64,000 bases of DNA, taken from Phycisphaerales bacterium PN19_bin_20 (GTDB lineage Bacteria > Planctomycetota > Phycisphaerae > Phycisphaerales > UBA1924). The stretch covers positions 1-64,000 of the forward strand of contig JAJOLK010000013.1 of NCBI GenBank assembly GCA_021173225.1, written 5' to 3'. The position numbers were made by a program, and so were the translations under genes. Positions 42,926 through 51,387 of this stretch are shown here, one piece after another. How positions within the stretch are numbered: position 1 is the stretch's first letter; each line of letters starts with the position of its first letter. The notes beneath the pieces are model-generated. The model saw only the letters and a list, made by a program, of their open reading frames with translations. It did not search any database and was not told the DNA's origin.

Positions 42926-43748
42926 GGGCGAGCGACCGAAAAGCACAAGCCGACCAACACCGGCCAACGCGGCCGATGAACGCCAACCGTGCCGCGCTCG
43001 CGGCTTCTGTCTTTCTCCTCCGTCCCTCGTCCTCCGCGCCTGACACCGGCTTTAGACCCCAGACCCGTGTGAACGGGCGGAAGAGGCCTTTAGCAAGCTC
43101 AGACCGAGCGCGGCGAACACTCTCCAGCCAAGGACGCTGGTTCGAGTATTGTTCGGATTGGGCCCGGGTAAAGGGAAACCTCTCTCCCTCACCGTGGGCG
43201 GGCAAATTTACAGCGCATGCCCGCCTCGTGCAAGGGTCGGAACGTAAAAAAAGGTGAAATAGTAAGACGGGAAAGCCTCAGGGAAGGTCCGCAATTACCC
43301 GTGATCTCGCGGCGCCATCGGATCTAGTTGGGAGGAATCCGCCGGATCAGACTCTCAAAGCCATTTGCCCCTCAGCCGACACATCAGATTGGGGCGGGGC
43401 CGAGAGAAACTGGGGACCTGCAAGGTGAGGTTGGGCTAGAACCACGTCGGCTTCCCCGCTCCCTGATCCTTGGTTCTCGGACTCGGGGCTTAAGCCAAAC
43501 CCGTAATTGGGGTCTGGGCTGGGCGCTGGTGCTTGCGCCTAGCGATTCTGAGTTCATCTCAAAAACCCTCGTTCTTAGCGCGAAACGCCCGTTTTTCTTG
43601 GACGCACACGCGTTACGTGGTAGTTTGTCGCCGAGCTCTTGGTGTGTGTCAGGCGTGCGGCTGAGTAATCGGCGGTGCCCCTGGGCCCAAGTCGGCGTCG
43701 GCGCGGTGTCGCGTTGGCGAGGCCGCGGCTCGAGCTCGGTTTTCGATC
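42926..43748. other. Long non-coding region upstream of the ELW-repeat protein
   Basis: 823 bases without a recognised gene, between divergent genes. It is less GC-rich than its surroundings. It contains a 7-base-pair hairpin, GGCGGGC (43197-43203) with GCCCGCC (43219-43225), a 15-base loop and no T-tract, then an A-rich stretch (AAAAAAAGG, near 43246-43254). No frame has protein-like composition and I found no tRNA, tmRNA or riboswitch motif. It may hold regulatory DNA or an RNA I cannot recognise. Confidence 0.5.
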
Positions 43749-46745
43749 TTGATCACGAAAGGCTTCACAACGAGCACGACTTCCGCGCGGTTCGTACTTG
43801 GCCTGGTGGCATTGGCGGGCACCGCTTCTGCGGCGCTGGCCCAGACCCCGATGATGATCGATCTGAACCCCTACTCGGCGACGACGGCGGACTCGTCGCC
43901 CACGGGCTTTGCTGCGCTGGGCGCGCGGGCGGTCTTTGCGGCGACGGACGCCGCGGGTGGGACCGAGCTGTGGATCACCGACGGGACGGCGGCGGGGACT
44001 GAGCTGGTGAGGGACATCAACCCCGGCGCGCCGTCGAGCTCGCCGCAGAACATCACGAGTTTCGGCTCGCGGGTGGTCTTCACGGCGGTAGACATTGTCA
44101 ATGGGCGCGAGCTGTGGATCACCGATGGGACCGGCGCGGGCACCACGCTGGTTCGTGACATCCGTGCGGGGACCACGGGCTCGATCTTCTCGGGCACGTT
44201 TGGTGTCGTGGGCACCTTCGGCACCGTCGGCAGCTACGTGGCCTTCGGGGTCAACGACGGGGTCAGCGGGTCCGAGCCTTGGCGGACCGACGGGACGCTG
44301 GCTGGCACGGGCCTGCTGCGTGACGTCAACGCGGGCGTGACCAGCTCGAACGCGTCGGGCTTCTTTGCCCCGGGCAATGGGCTGGTTTACTTCCTGGCCA
44401 ACGAGGGTACCACTGGCCTGCTGACTGGCAACGAGCTGTACTTTACCAACGGGAACGCTGGTATCGCGACGCGTGTAGTTGACTACGCCCCGGGCACGGC
44501 GAGCTCTGGCTTGACCATCGATGCATCGCTGGGCATCTGGGGCTATGGGCCCGCGACGCTGGGCGCGACGGGGCAGGAGCCGGTGGCTGTGAACCTGACC
44601 AATGGCGTGGTGGTGCCGCTGGGTGATCTGACGGGGGGGCCGACCGGCTCGTTCCCGCAGGATTTCACGATCGTGGGCACGGTCGCGTACTTCCGGGCAA
44701 CCAGCGGCACTGACACGATGCTGTACAGGGTGGTGTACAACGTCGGTGGCGACCCGATCGGCTCGGTGGCGGTGGCAAACATCAACCCCTTCGGCAACGA
44801 TTTGGTGGCAAACCTGGCTGAGTTTGGGGGCGAGCTGTTCTTTACGGCCACCAACGGGGTGAGCGGGGCGACCGGCGGGCGTGAGCTGTGGCGGTCTGAC
44901 GGGACGCCAGCGGGCACGGTGCAGATCGCGGACATCAACGCCGGCGTCGGCGATTCATTCCCTTCGGGCCTGGTGGCGGCGACCGGGCGTCTGTACTTCT
45001 CGGCCACCACGCCCGATGGTGGGCGTGAGCAGTACGTCACCAGCGGTGCGGTGGGTAGCGCGGTGAAGCTGACTGACCTTCGGACCGGGCAGGCCAACGC
45101 GCTGACGGTTACGCCCAACCAGATCGTCGCGGGCACGAACCTGCTGTTCGCCGCCTCGGGCACCAGCGTGGGCAACGAGCTGTTCCGCACGAACGGGACG
45201 CCCGCGACCACGGCGCTGGTCAAGGACATCCGCGTCCAGACCGGCAGCTTGGGCTCCTCGCCATCAAGCTTGGTAGCTAGCGGCGGGCGTGTGTACTTTT
45301 CGGCCACTGACGAGGGCAACGGGCGCGAGCTGTGGTCAAGCAACGGGACGCCCGCGGGCACCGACGTGGTGATCGACACATTCCCAGGCGTCACGGGCTC
45401 AACGCCCAACAACGGCGCGCCGTACGCGATCACGCCCTATGGCAACGGTGTGCTGTTCGCCTCCAACAACGGGACGGGCACCGGGCAGACGGGTATCGAG
45501 TACTACCGCGCCATCGGCACCAGCGCGGCGCTGCTGGCGGACATCAACGCGGGCACCGGCTCTGGCGCGCCCGGCGGCAACCCGAACATCGGGGTGATCA
45601 GCGGCGTCGCGTTCTTCAGCGGGACCAGCGTGACCAACGGCGCTGAGCTGTGGAGGTACGACGGCGTGGCCGCCCCGGCACCGGTGGTTGATATCAACCC
45701 CGGCACGGGTAGCTCTAGCCCGTCCAACTTTCAGCCTTTCGCGGGGCAGATGTACTTTCAGGCGGGCTTTGCGACCGCCGGCGGCACGGGCCTTGAGCTC
45801 TGGCGCAGCAACGGGGTGACGGCCTCGCTGGTAGAGGACTTCAACCCAGGGACTGCGTCCAGCTCACCGGCGGGGCTCTTCCCGTTCAACGGGCGGCTGT
45901 TCATGCGGGCGACCCCGCCGATCATCGGCAGCGAGCTGGTCTGCTTTGACCCCACGCTCGCGACGCCTGACATGTACACGGTTCAGGACATCCGCCTCGG
46001 CGCGCCATCCTCGACGCCCTCGAACTTTACCGAGCTCAATGGGCAGCTTCTGTTCACCGCGACCGATGTGGGCGGGAACATCCAGCTTTACACCGCGACT
46101 GAGGCCTTGAACTCGGCGGTTGTCAAGTCGGTGGCGATCGGGAGCACGGCGACGACGCTGGTGAAGTCAGGCGGGTACGCCTACTTCGCGGCGGGCAACC
46201 TGGTGGGCACCAACGTTGAGCTCTGGGCGTACAACGGGACGGGCAACGCCTTCCCGGTTGAGATCAACACGCTCGCGGGATCGTTCCCCACAGACCTGAC
46301 GGACGTGAACGGGCGGCTGTACTTTGCGGCCGTGGGCAACACGGGCGGCAACGAGCTGTACCGTGTGCGGTTTGATGGCGTGGGCGTGCCCAACGGGGCC
46401 GAGCTGGTGGCTGACCTCGCGACCGCTGGCAGCAGCTCGCCGCGGAACTTCCGCGTCAGCGGCAACAGGTTGTTCTTCGCCGCCAACGACGGGGTCAATG
46501 GTGAGGAGTTGTGGGTGCTGGCCACGATTGTTGCGTGCGGCGCGTCGGATATCGCCAGCCCGGGCCCGACGGTGGGTGCTGACGGCGAGCTGACGGCCGA
46601 CGACATCATCTTGTTCATTAGCTGGTTTACCGGCGGTGACGCGCGTGCCGACGTCGCAGGCCCGGGGCCAACGGTGGGGGCTGACGGCGAGCTGACGGCC
46701 GACGACATCATCTTGTTCATTGGCCGGTTCACGACGGGATGCTGA
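43749..46745 (+). CDS. Large secreted ELW-repeat protein with two dockerin-like repeats
   Basis: 998 residues, TTG start at 43749. Sec signal peptide of about 31 residues (MITKGFTTSTTSARFVLGLVALAGTASAALAQ in outline). The body consists of many repeats of about 45-55 residues built around ELW..DGT..GT..V.DI..G, as in GGTELWITDGTAAGTELVRDIN and GRELWRSDGTPAGTVQIADIN, a beta-propeller-like family of secreted proteins. The last 75 residues carry two copies of PGPTVGADGELTADDIILFI, a dockerin-like calcium-binding module. The two copies differ at few bases. It overlaps the convergent gene at its end by 17 bases. Confidence 0.88.
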   Translation: MITKGFTTSTTSARFVLGLVALAGTASAALAQTPMMIDLNPYSATTADSSPTGFAALGARAVFAATDAAGGTELWITDGTAAGTELVRDINPGAPSSSPQNITSFGSRVVFTAVDIVNGRELWITDGTGAGTTLVRDIRAGTTGSIFSGTFGVVGTFGTVGSYVAFGVNDGVSGSEPWRTDGTLAGTGLLRDVNAGVTSSNASGFFAPGNGLVYFLANEGTTGLLTGNELYFTNGNAGIATRVVDYAPGTASSGLTIDASLGIWGYGPATLGATGQEPVAVNLTNGVVVPLGDLTGGPTGSFPQDFTIVGTVAYFRATSGTDTMLYRVVYNVGGDPIGSVAVANINPFGNDLVANLAEFGGELFFTATNGVSGATGGRELWRSDGTPAGTVQIADINAGVGDSFPSGLVAATGRLYFSATTPDGGREQYVTSGAVGSAVKLTDLRTGQANALTVTPNQIVAGTNLLFAASGTSVGNELFRTNGTPATTALVKDIRVQTGSLGSSPSSLVASGGRVYFSATDEGNGRELWSSNGTPAGTDVVIDTFPGVTGSTPNNGAPYAITPYGNGVLFASNNGTGTGQTGIEYYRAIGTSAALLADINAGTGSGAPGGNPNIGVISGVAFFSGTSVTNGAELWRYDGVAAPAPVVDINPGTGSSSPSNFQPFAGQMYFQAGFATAGGTGLELWRSNGVTASLVEDFNPGTASSSPAGLFPFNGRLFMRATPPIIGSELVCFDPTLATPDMYTVQDIRLGAPSSTPSNFTELNGQLLFTATDVGGNIQLYTATEALNSAVVKSVAIGSTATTLVKSGGYAYFAAGNLVGTNVELWAYNGTGNAFPVEINTLAGSFPTDLTDVNGRLYFAAVGNTGGNELYRVRFDGVGVPNGAELVADLATAGSSSPRNFRVSGNRLFFAANDGVNGEELWVLATIVACGASDIASPGPTVGADGELTADDIILFISWFTGGDARADVAGPGPTVGADGELTADDIILFIGRFTTGC

Positions 46746-47196
46746 GCGGAGGATGCGTGCCGCGCAGGCGCGACACCACCCACGGCGCGGCCGCCAACCA
46801 GGCCAGGCCCAGCAGCATGAAGCCGCCGCGCGCCGGGTTGCAGTCCTGCGTGATGCGGGCCCAGGTGTAGCCCAGTGCCACAGCGAGGGTAACTTCGAAG
46901 GCGACGACCAGTAGCACAAGCAGCGCGCCGACGACAGCACACTGCCGCCGCGGGTAGGCGCCGACCCATCGGTGCATCAACCAGACCACCGCCAGGATGA
47001 GCGCCGAGCCAGAGATGATCGAGAGCTGGCGCGCCCGCAGGTCACCCACGGCTGGCGCGAGCAGCCACTGGCGCAGGGTGCCGTGGAGCGTCTCGGCAGC
47101 GATGATCGCCAGCGCCAGTACCAGCGTGCGGCCGATGAGACCGCTCGAGCTACCACCCTTGGGCGGCACTGGGCTGGCAGGGTTATTGGCAGTCAC
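46729..47196 (-). CDS. Four-helix membrane protein of unknown function
   Basis: 155 residues, GTG start at 47196. GGAG sits 9 bases upstream, inside the end of the aminopeptidase gene, so it belongs to that operon. Helices: about 22-40 (IGRTLVLALAIIAAETL), 56-74 (LSIISGSALILAVVWLMHRW), 84-106 (CAVVGALLVLLVVAFEVTLAVAL), and 120-143 (FMLLGLAWLAAAPWVVSRL). No recognised domain. A small Pro-rich N-terminus and a Ser-rich C-terminus flank the helices. Confidence 0.7.
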   Translation of the reverse strand: MTANNPASPVPPKGGSSSGLIGRTLVLALAIIAAETLHGTLRQWLLAPAVGDLRARQLSIISGSALILAVVWLMHRWVGAYPRRQCAVVGALLVLLVVAFEVTLAVALGYTWARITQDCNPARGGFMLLGLAWLAAAPWVVSRLRGTHPPLSIPS

Positions 47197-47202
47197 GATC
47201 GC

Positions 47203-48399
47203 TCACTCCGGCTGCGGGAAGCTCGGGTTGATGAATCGCCCGTGCTTGTGGAAGAGCTCGCCGTCGGCCCGAATCTCGCCGCCGGGCGAGGCCACGCCGT
47301 TGGTGGTGCGTTGGCGCAGCTCGCAGATCATGTCCCAGTGCAGGCCCGACTGGTTGTTGCTGCCGCTCTTTGGATAGCCCGCGCCGACGGCGGCGTGGAA
47401 CGTGCCGCCAATCTTCTCATCAAACAAGATATTGCGTGAGAAGTCGGTGATGCCGTAGTTGGTCCCGATGGCGATCTCACCTAGGTTGCGGGCACCGGCG
47501 TCCTGATCGAGCATCTTGTGCAAGAAGTCTTCGCCCTTGCTCGCGCTCGCGTCAACCACGCGACCACCTTTGAACGCCAGACGGATATTGTTGACCTCGT
47601 GGCCCATGTAGACCGCGGGGAACGCGTAGTTGACGTGCCCCTCAACGCCGAAGCCTGGGCTGTGGTTGTTGTCAGGCAGCGTTGGCCCGCAATAGACCTC
47701 ACCGTCTGGGAAGTTCGAGTGCCCGCAGCAGTTCTGCCACACGCCGCGCGAGATGTCTACGCGCAGGTCGGTGCCGTCGTGCCCGTTGTGTGCCGGCACG
47801 CTAAAGCGCAGTTCTTTCTTGCCCTGCAAGTAGTCACAGACGCGCTGCTGGGTGACTTCTACTTGTTGCCACGCCGCGATCGGGTCCGGCAGATGTAGCA
47901 GGCCGGCGCGAAAGACAAAGTCGGCCCAATGCGTCAGGCTCATCTCCGCGTCCATAGCCTGCGCGTGCGTGGGGAACTCGGTGCCGCACCAGCGCAGCTT
48001 CTTGTCGGCCTCTTTCTGCATGAAGCGCGAGAGGTACGGCTTGCGGGCCTGCTGCAGCAGCGCGGCCTTGTCAGTCCCGTAGCGGCTCATCCACTTGGTG
48101 TTGCTCTCGGCCCAATAGCTCAGCGTCACGTCAACGCGATCGATCATGTCCAGCATCAGCGGGTTGACGAACCCGACCTGCTCGGGCGTGCCCTCGGCCA
48201 CCAGGCACTCTTGCAGGCCATCAACGCGAGCCCAGTAGAACGGGTTGCCGCCCGCACGAAGCACCGCGCGGAAGAGCGCCTCTGCCAGCGGCATGCCGAC
48301 GGGGTCGCCAATGACCGCGACCAGGTCGCCCTTCTTGACCTTGGTGGAGTAACGCACCAGCACGTCGGCGAGTTTTTCTAAGCGCGGGTCTTGAAGCAT
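47203..48399 (-). CDS. M29-family aminopeptidase
   Basis: 398 residues, normal for the family, with ATG start at 48399. Cytoplasmic metallo-aminopeptidase of the AmpS/thermophilic-aminopeptidase group. The C-terminal half carries the metal and catalytic block: LGEIAIGTNYGITDFSRNILFDEKIGGTFHAAVGAGYPKSGSNNQSGLHWDMICEL, with Glu, His, His and Asp in the family's order. The N-terminal domain (VIGDPVGMPLAEALFRAVLRAGGNPFYWARVDGL) is typical. It follows the ArsR gene by 55 bases and precedes the membrane protein. Confidence 0.9.
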   Translation of the reverse strand: MLQDPRLEKLADVLVRYSTKVKKGDLVAVIGDPVGMPLAEALFRAVLRAGGNPFYWARVDGLQECLVAEGTPEQVGFVNPLMLDMIDRVDVTLSYWAESNTKWMSRYGTDKAALLQQARKPYLSRFMQKEADKKLRWCGTEFPTHAQAMDAEMSLTHWADFVFRAGLLHLPDPIAAWQQVEVTQQRVCDYLQGKKELRFSVPAHNGHDGTDLRVDISRGVWQNCCGHSNFPDGEVYCGPTLPDNNHSPGFGVEGHVNYAFPAVYMGHEVNNIRLAFKGGRVVDASASKGEDFLHKMLDQDAGARNLGEIAIGTNYGITDFSRNILFDEKIGGTFHAAVGAGYPKSGSNNQSGLHWDMICELRQRTTNGVASPGGEIRADGELFHKHGRFINPSFPQPE

Positions 48400-48454
48400 T
48401 GGCGAGGGTAGCGGGGGCGACCACCGCTGCGCGCATCATGGCGCGCGGCAGCGC

Positions 48455-48883
48455 TCACCCCCCCAGCCTCCGCCCGAGCTCGGCCTGATACCGATGCATC
48501 GTCGCGCGAACAACTGCAAAGTGGCAACACTTACCCTCTTTGCGGGCCGAGATCAGACCCGCGTTGCCGAGCTCTTTCAGGTGGTGGCTGATGGTTGCCT
48601 GCGTGATCGGGAACTCTGCCACCAGCGTCATGCACGCCACCTCGGGCGCTTGCGCGACGCGCTCAAGCAGCGCGAACCGCTGCGGATCGGCCAGCGCTTT
48701 GGCGATCCGCGAAAAACCCGCGGCGTCGAGCGCGCCGGAGCCCGCAATAGCCGCAGCGCCCGGCCCGGGCTCGTAGCCGTGCTGAGGTGCGGGCGCAGCT
48801 AGTTCGCCTTTGGCCTCATCGCTCGCCGCCCGCTGCGGGCGCGCGTTGGTGCCGATCGCCTTGGTCCGCACCGCTCGCGTCAC
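48455..48883 (-). CDS. ArsR-family HTH transcriptional regulator
   Basis: 142 residues. The winged-helix domain occupies about 55-135 (SRIAKALADPQRFALLERVAQAPEVACMTLVAEFPITQATISHHLKELGNAGLISARKEGKCCHFAVV), including the DNA-recognition helix TQATISHHLKELG. The ELCVC metal motif of ArsR/SmtB is absent (EVACM), so this may be a metal-independent regulator of the group that senses other signals, although Cys pairs at GKCCHF could respond to redox or metal. The first 50 residues are low-complexity. Start overlaps the end of the DsbD-N gene by 4 bases, meaning tight coupling. Confidence 0.85.
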   Translation of the reverse strand: MTRAVRTKAIGTNARPQRAASDEAKGELAAPAPQHGYEPGPGAAAIAGSGALDAAGFSRIAKALADPQRFALLERVAQAPEVACMTLVAEFPITQATISHHLKELGNAGLISARKEGKCCHFAVVRATMHRYQAELGRRLGG

Positions 48884-50031
48884 GGCTTGGCCTTTGGCTG
48901 AGGCTCTGCGGGCGGCTGGGGCTTCGCGGGGGGCTGGGGCTCGACCTGTGACGCGGGTGCGCCGACATTCAACACCGACGCGGGCGGCAACGGTATTGCT
49001 AAGAACCAGTTACTTACCTCGCCGTTCTGGCGAACCATCTGCACGACTCCTCGCACGGTTGACGGTACCTCGGCCGCGGCAATCTGGCCAGCGCCGGGCT
49101 TGCCGGCGGCGCTCTTGGGGGCATCGAAGGTCAGCTTCAATTGTCCGCCCGCGGCCTGACCGGTTTTAAGCGGCTCACGCAAAATCAGCCCGTCCATGTC
49201 GGGGAAGAACGCCATCGCCAGCGTCTCACTCTGGGTTGAGGTCAGCAGCAGCGTCAGGCCATCCTCGGGCCGCCCGGATTTGAACGACCATCCCGCCGTC
49301 AGCGCCTTGCCCCAATTGTCAGGCCTCGCCTGCGCCTTCGCAGCTGTTGCGATCAGCGCCGCGTCGTCAGCAATGGGCGTCGGCGGCGAATCTAACGCAA
49401 GGACCGTGACCTCGGCCGAGACCTCCGCATTCCCCGGCAGGCACGCCTCTTGACAGACCAGGTACGCGACCTTCGCGCGCAGCGTGATGGAAGAGCCGGG
49501 CGTCGCGTTACTGGGCACGTTCAGCCGCGCGGTAATGACCACAAAGCCCTCGTGGATGTAGTCCAGCAAGTCTCCGGGCGAAACGTGCCGCGCGGGCACG
49601 GGCGCTGTGATCTGCGAGACCGTGACGCCCCTGGGCACGATCCACTCGATGCTCGTGGGCAAGCCGGTGTCGTTCTGCCCGTGCCAGTAGGTGTGCCAGC
49701 CCGGTGCGATGTCCATCACGAGCGCGACCGCGACGCTTTGACCCGGTGCCAAGCCGCGCGCCGCCTGCGCGAGCCGCACCGAGACGTGCTTTTCAGCCTG
49801 ACCAGCAAAGCGATCCGGCTTGTCAGGCCTCGCCTGTGCGCCGCCAGTAGCAGTCGCGGGCTGTGGCCCTGCGAGCGCCGCCCGCCCGCTGATTAAACCC
49901 GTGAGCCCCAAGCTTGTAAGACTTGCGCTCGTGAGGCCTGCGGCACCTAGCGCCAGCGCGCCCAGCCGTCCGCCGATGGTCGCTATTGCCGCTTTCGCCG
50001 ACTTCGCCACTTTCGAGTTGCCGCTTCGCAT
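48880..50031 (-). CDS. Secreted DsbD N-terminal-domain protein
   Basis: 383 residues from ATG 50031, which places a signal-peptide-like hydrophobic stretch (ATIGGRLGALALGAAGLTSASLTSLGL) at the N-terminus; the start is uncertain as ATG 50055 is also in frame. The mature part has the DsbD-alpha-like domain: VALVMDIAPGWHTYWHGQNDTGLPTSIEW and VAYLVCQEACLPGNAEVSAEV, with the paired cysteines. Full-length DsbD adds a membrane domain and a thioredoxin-like domain, both absent here. It may accept or pass electrons in the periplasm with another partner. The tail is Pro/Gln-rich. First gene of the minus-strand operon. Confidence 0.75.
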   Translation of the reverse strand: MRSGNSKVAKSAKAAIATIGGRLGALALGAAGLTSASLTSLGLTGLISGRAALAGPQPATATGGAQARPDKPDRFAGQAEKHVSVRLAQAARGLAPGQSVAVALVMDIAPGWHTYWHGQNDTGLPTSIEWIVPRGVTVSQITAPVPARHVSPGDLLDYIHEGFVVITARLNVPSNATPGSSITLRAKVAYLVCQEACLPGNAEVSAEVTVLALDSPPTPIADDAALIATAAKAQARPDNWGKALTAGWSFKSGRPEDGLTLLLTSTQSETLAMAFFPDMDGLILREPLKTGQAAGGQLKLTFDAPKSAAGKPGAGQIAAAEVPSTVRGVVQMVRQNGEVSNWFLAIPLPPASVLNVGAPASQVEPQPPAKPQPPAEPQPKAKP

Positions 50032-50192
50032 ACCCGTTTGTACGCACGTAGACATGCGGGGGTGCGGCGCGGAAGCCCGCTGCATCACAAACCATGAAAG
50101 CGAGGGTCGGCGGGTGTTTGGGTGGAATTCGGAAGCTTGGGTTCGGTCGGTCGATGGAATGCCGCGCGCCCGTGGCCACCGAATGAAAGTTC

Positions 50193-50221
50193 TTGACACG
50201 TCGGGCGCAGCAAGTTAGTCT
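50193..50221 (+). promoter_or_regulatory. Strong sigma-70-type promoter of the Cys-rich secreted protein
   Basis: Perfect TTGACA at 50193-50198, 17-base spacer, TAGTCT at 50216-50221. Transcription would begin near 50229, giving a leader of about 60 bases before the AAGGGG ribosome site and ATG 50292. Confidence 0.7.
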
Positions 50222-50291
50222 GACGACGCTGCAGCTCACGGATGGACATGTCGGCCCGAAGCGAGCTCGGTTTCACTTCAAGGGGACAATC

Positions 50292-51387
50292 ATGAATCGC
50301 TCGTCGCTCGTAAGCGTGTGCGGCGCTCGTGAGCCTGTGCGGTGCGCTACTAATCTCATCAGCAGCCGTGGCCGCTCCCAAGGTCGCCAAGGTGTACTTC
50401 AATGATCCTGCTTGGCGGTACACGGCCGTGATTGTCGCGGGTGCCGGAGGGCCCCCGAAGGCGATTGCCATTGTCGCCATGCCGATGCAAGGGACTCTCG
50501 TGGGAAACAACCTCGCCACGGTCGTCCTTCAGCCTGAAGCTGGCTCGCGGCATGGCTGGGTCGCCAAGGCCTACGCGAACGCCGAGAAGGCCGACGTCGT
50601 CAAGTCCCTCATGGCCAATTTCAGCATCAGCGGGGCCGACGCGCTGGTCTGGACTAAGGACCTGGCACCGAACGCCATGGTTTCAGCCCAGCTTAAGGAG
50701 TCCAAGGACTACGACAGCGGGCTCTTGATGACCGACCCGCTCCACGCGGTCGTCACGGCGAGCCCCGCTGGCCCTGAGCTCGTCGCGCTGCTCGCCAGCG
50801 TTGGCTACAAAGCTGCGGATGTGTTTATTGACAAGGCCACCGGTCAGTGCACGCGTGGGGCCAAGCTCAACGTGCTCGCCTTTGCGGTTGAGCAGTTTGA
50901 AGCGACGCCCAAGGTGACCGAGGCCGACTGGACAAACGCAACCGACCTGGCCTTCAACATCACGACACCGTGCGTGGCGCAGTCTGGCCAGCCTGCGGGA
51001 GGGACGGGTAGTGGGTGCGAGCCAAAGGTTGCGTGGACGACGGACGCCGACGGGGGGCCCTTTGTGATCAGCGGTTGGGTTCTCAGCGGAACGCGCGACA
51101 AGGTCGTTAGCAATGGCTACAACCACTACTGCGTCTACAAAAACTGCGCGACTTTCAGCCAGCATCGGCGTCGCATCACCACACTGGCGAACTGTGCCCA
51201 GGTGACCTGCACGCAGATCCGCACCGTTCGTCGCTGTGTGGAGTTCGCCTGCCCGGCCGGATTTTTTCAGAACAGCAGTCTAGCTTTGCCGCCCGGGTGC
51301 CCGGCGATCAACACCTGTAACCCGGGCAACCCATCGTTCGGTGCCGGCGATGAAGTGATCGCCGACTGGGGCCCGCTATGCCCGTGA
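50292..51387 (+). CDS. Cys-rich secreted protein with a frame-breaking duplication in its signal peptide
   Basis: The long frame (50329-51387) encodes a mature secreted protein beginning APKVAKVYFNDPAWRYTAVIVAGA, with two C-terminal Cys-rich stretches (NHYCVYKNCATF, CAQVTCTQIRTVRRCVEFACP and CNPGNPSFGAGDEVIADWGPLCP). Its only start in that frame is GTG 50329 (MSLCGALLISSAAVAA), without ribosome site. However, ATG 50292 has an ideal AAGGGG site behind a good promoter and lies in another frame, stopping at 50405. Removing one of two 19-base copies (50306-50324, 50325-50343) joins MNRSSLVSLCGALLISSAAVAA, a perfect signal peptide, to the body. So the gene is interrupted or switched by the duplication. 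Function unknown. Confidence 0.75.
50306..50343 (+). repeat. 19-base imperfect tandem duplication in a signal-peptide sequence
   Basis: Copy one GCTCGTAAGCGTGTGCGGC (50306-50324), copy two GCTCGTGAGCCTGTGCGGT (50325-50343), 16 of 19 identical. Because 19 is not a multiple of three, the duplication shifts the frame by one base. Confidence 0.9.

Noticed and set aside
43197..43225. GGCGGGC/GCCCGCC hairpin as a terminator
   Set aside because: It has no T-tract on either strand and does not follow a coding gene, so I treat it only as a structural element of the non-coding region.
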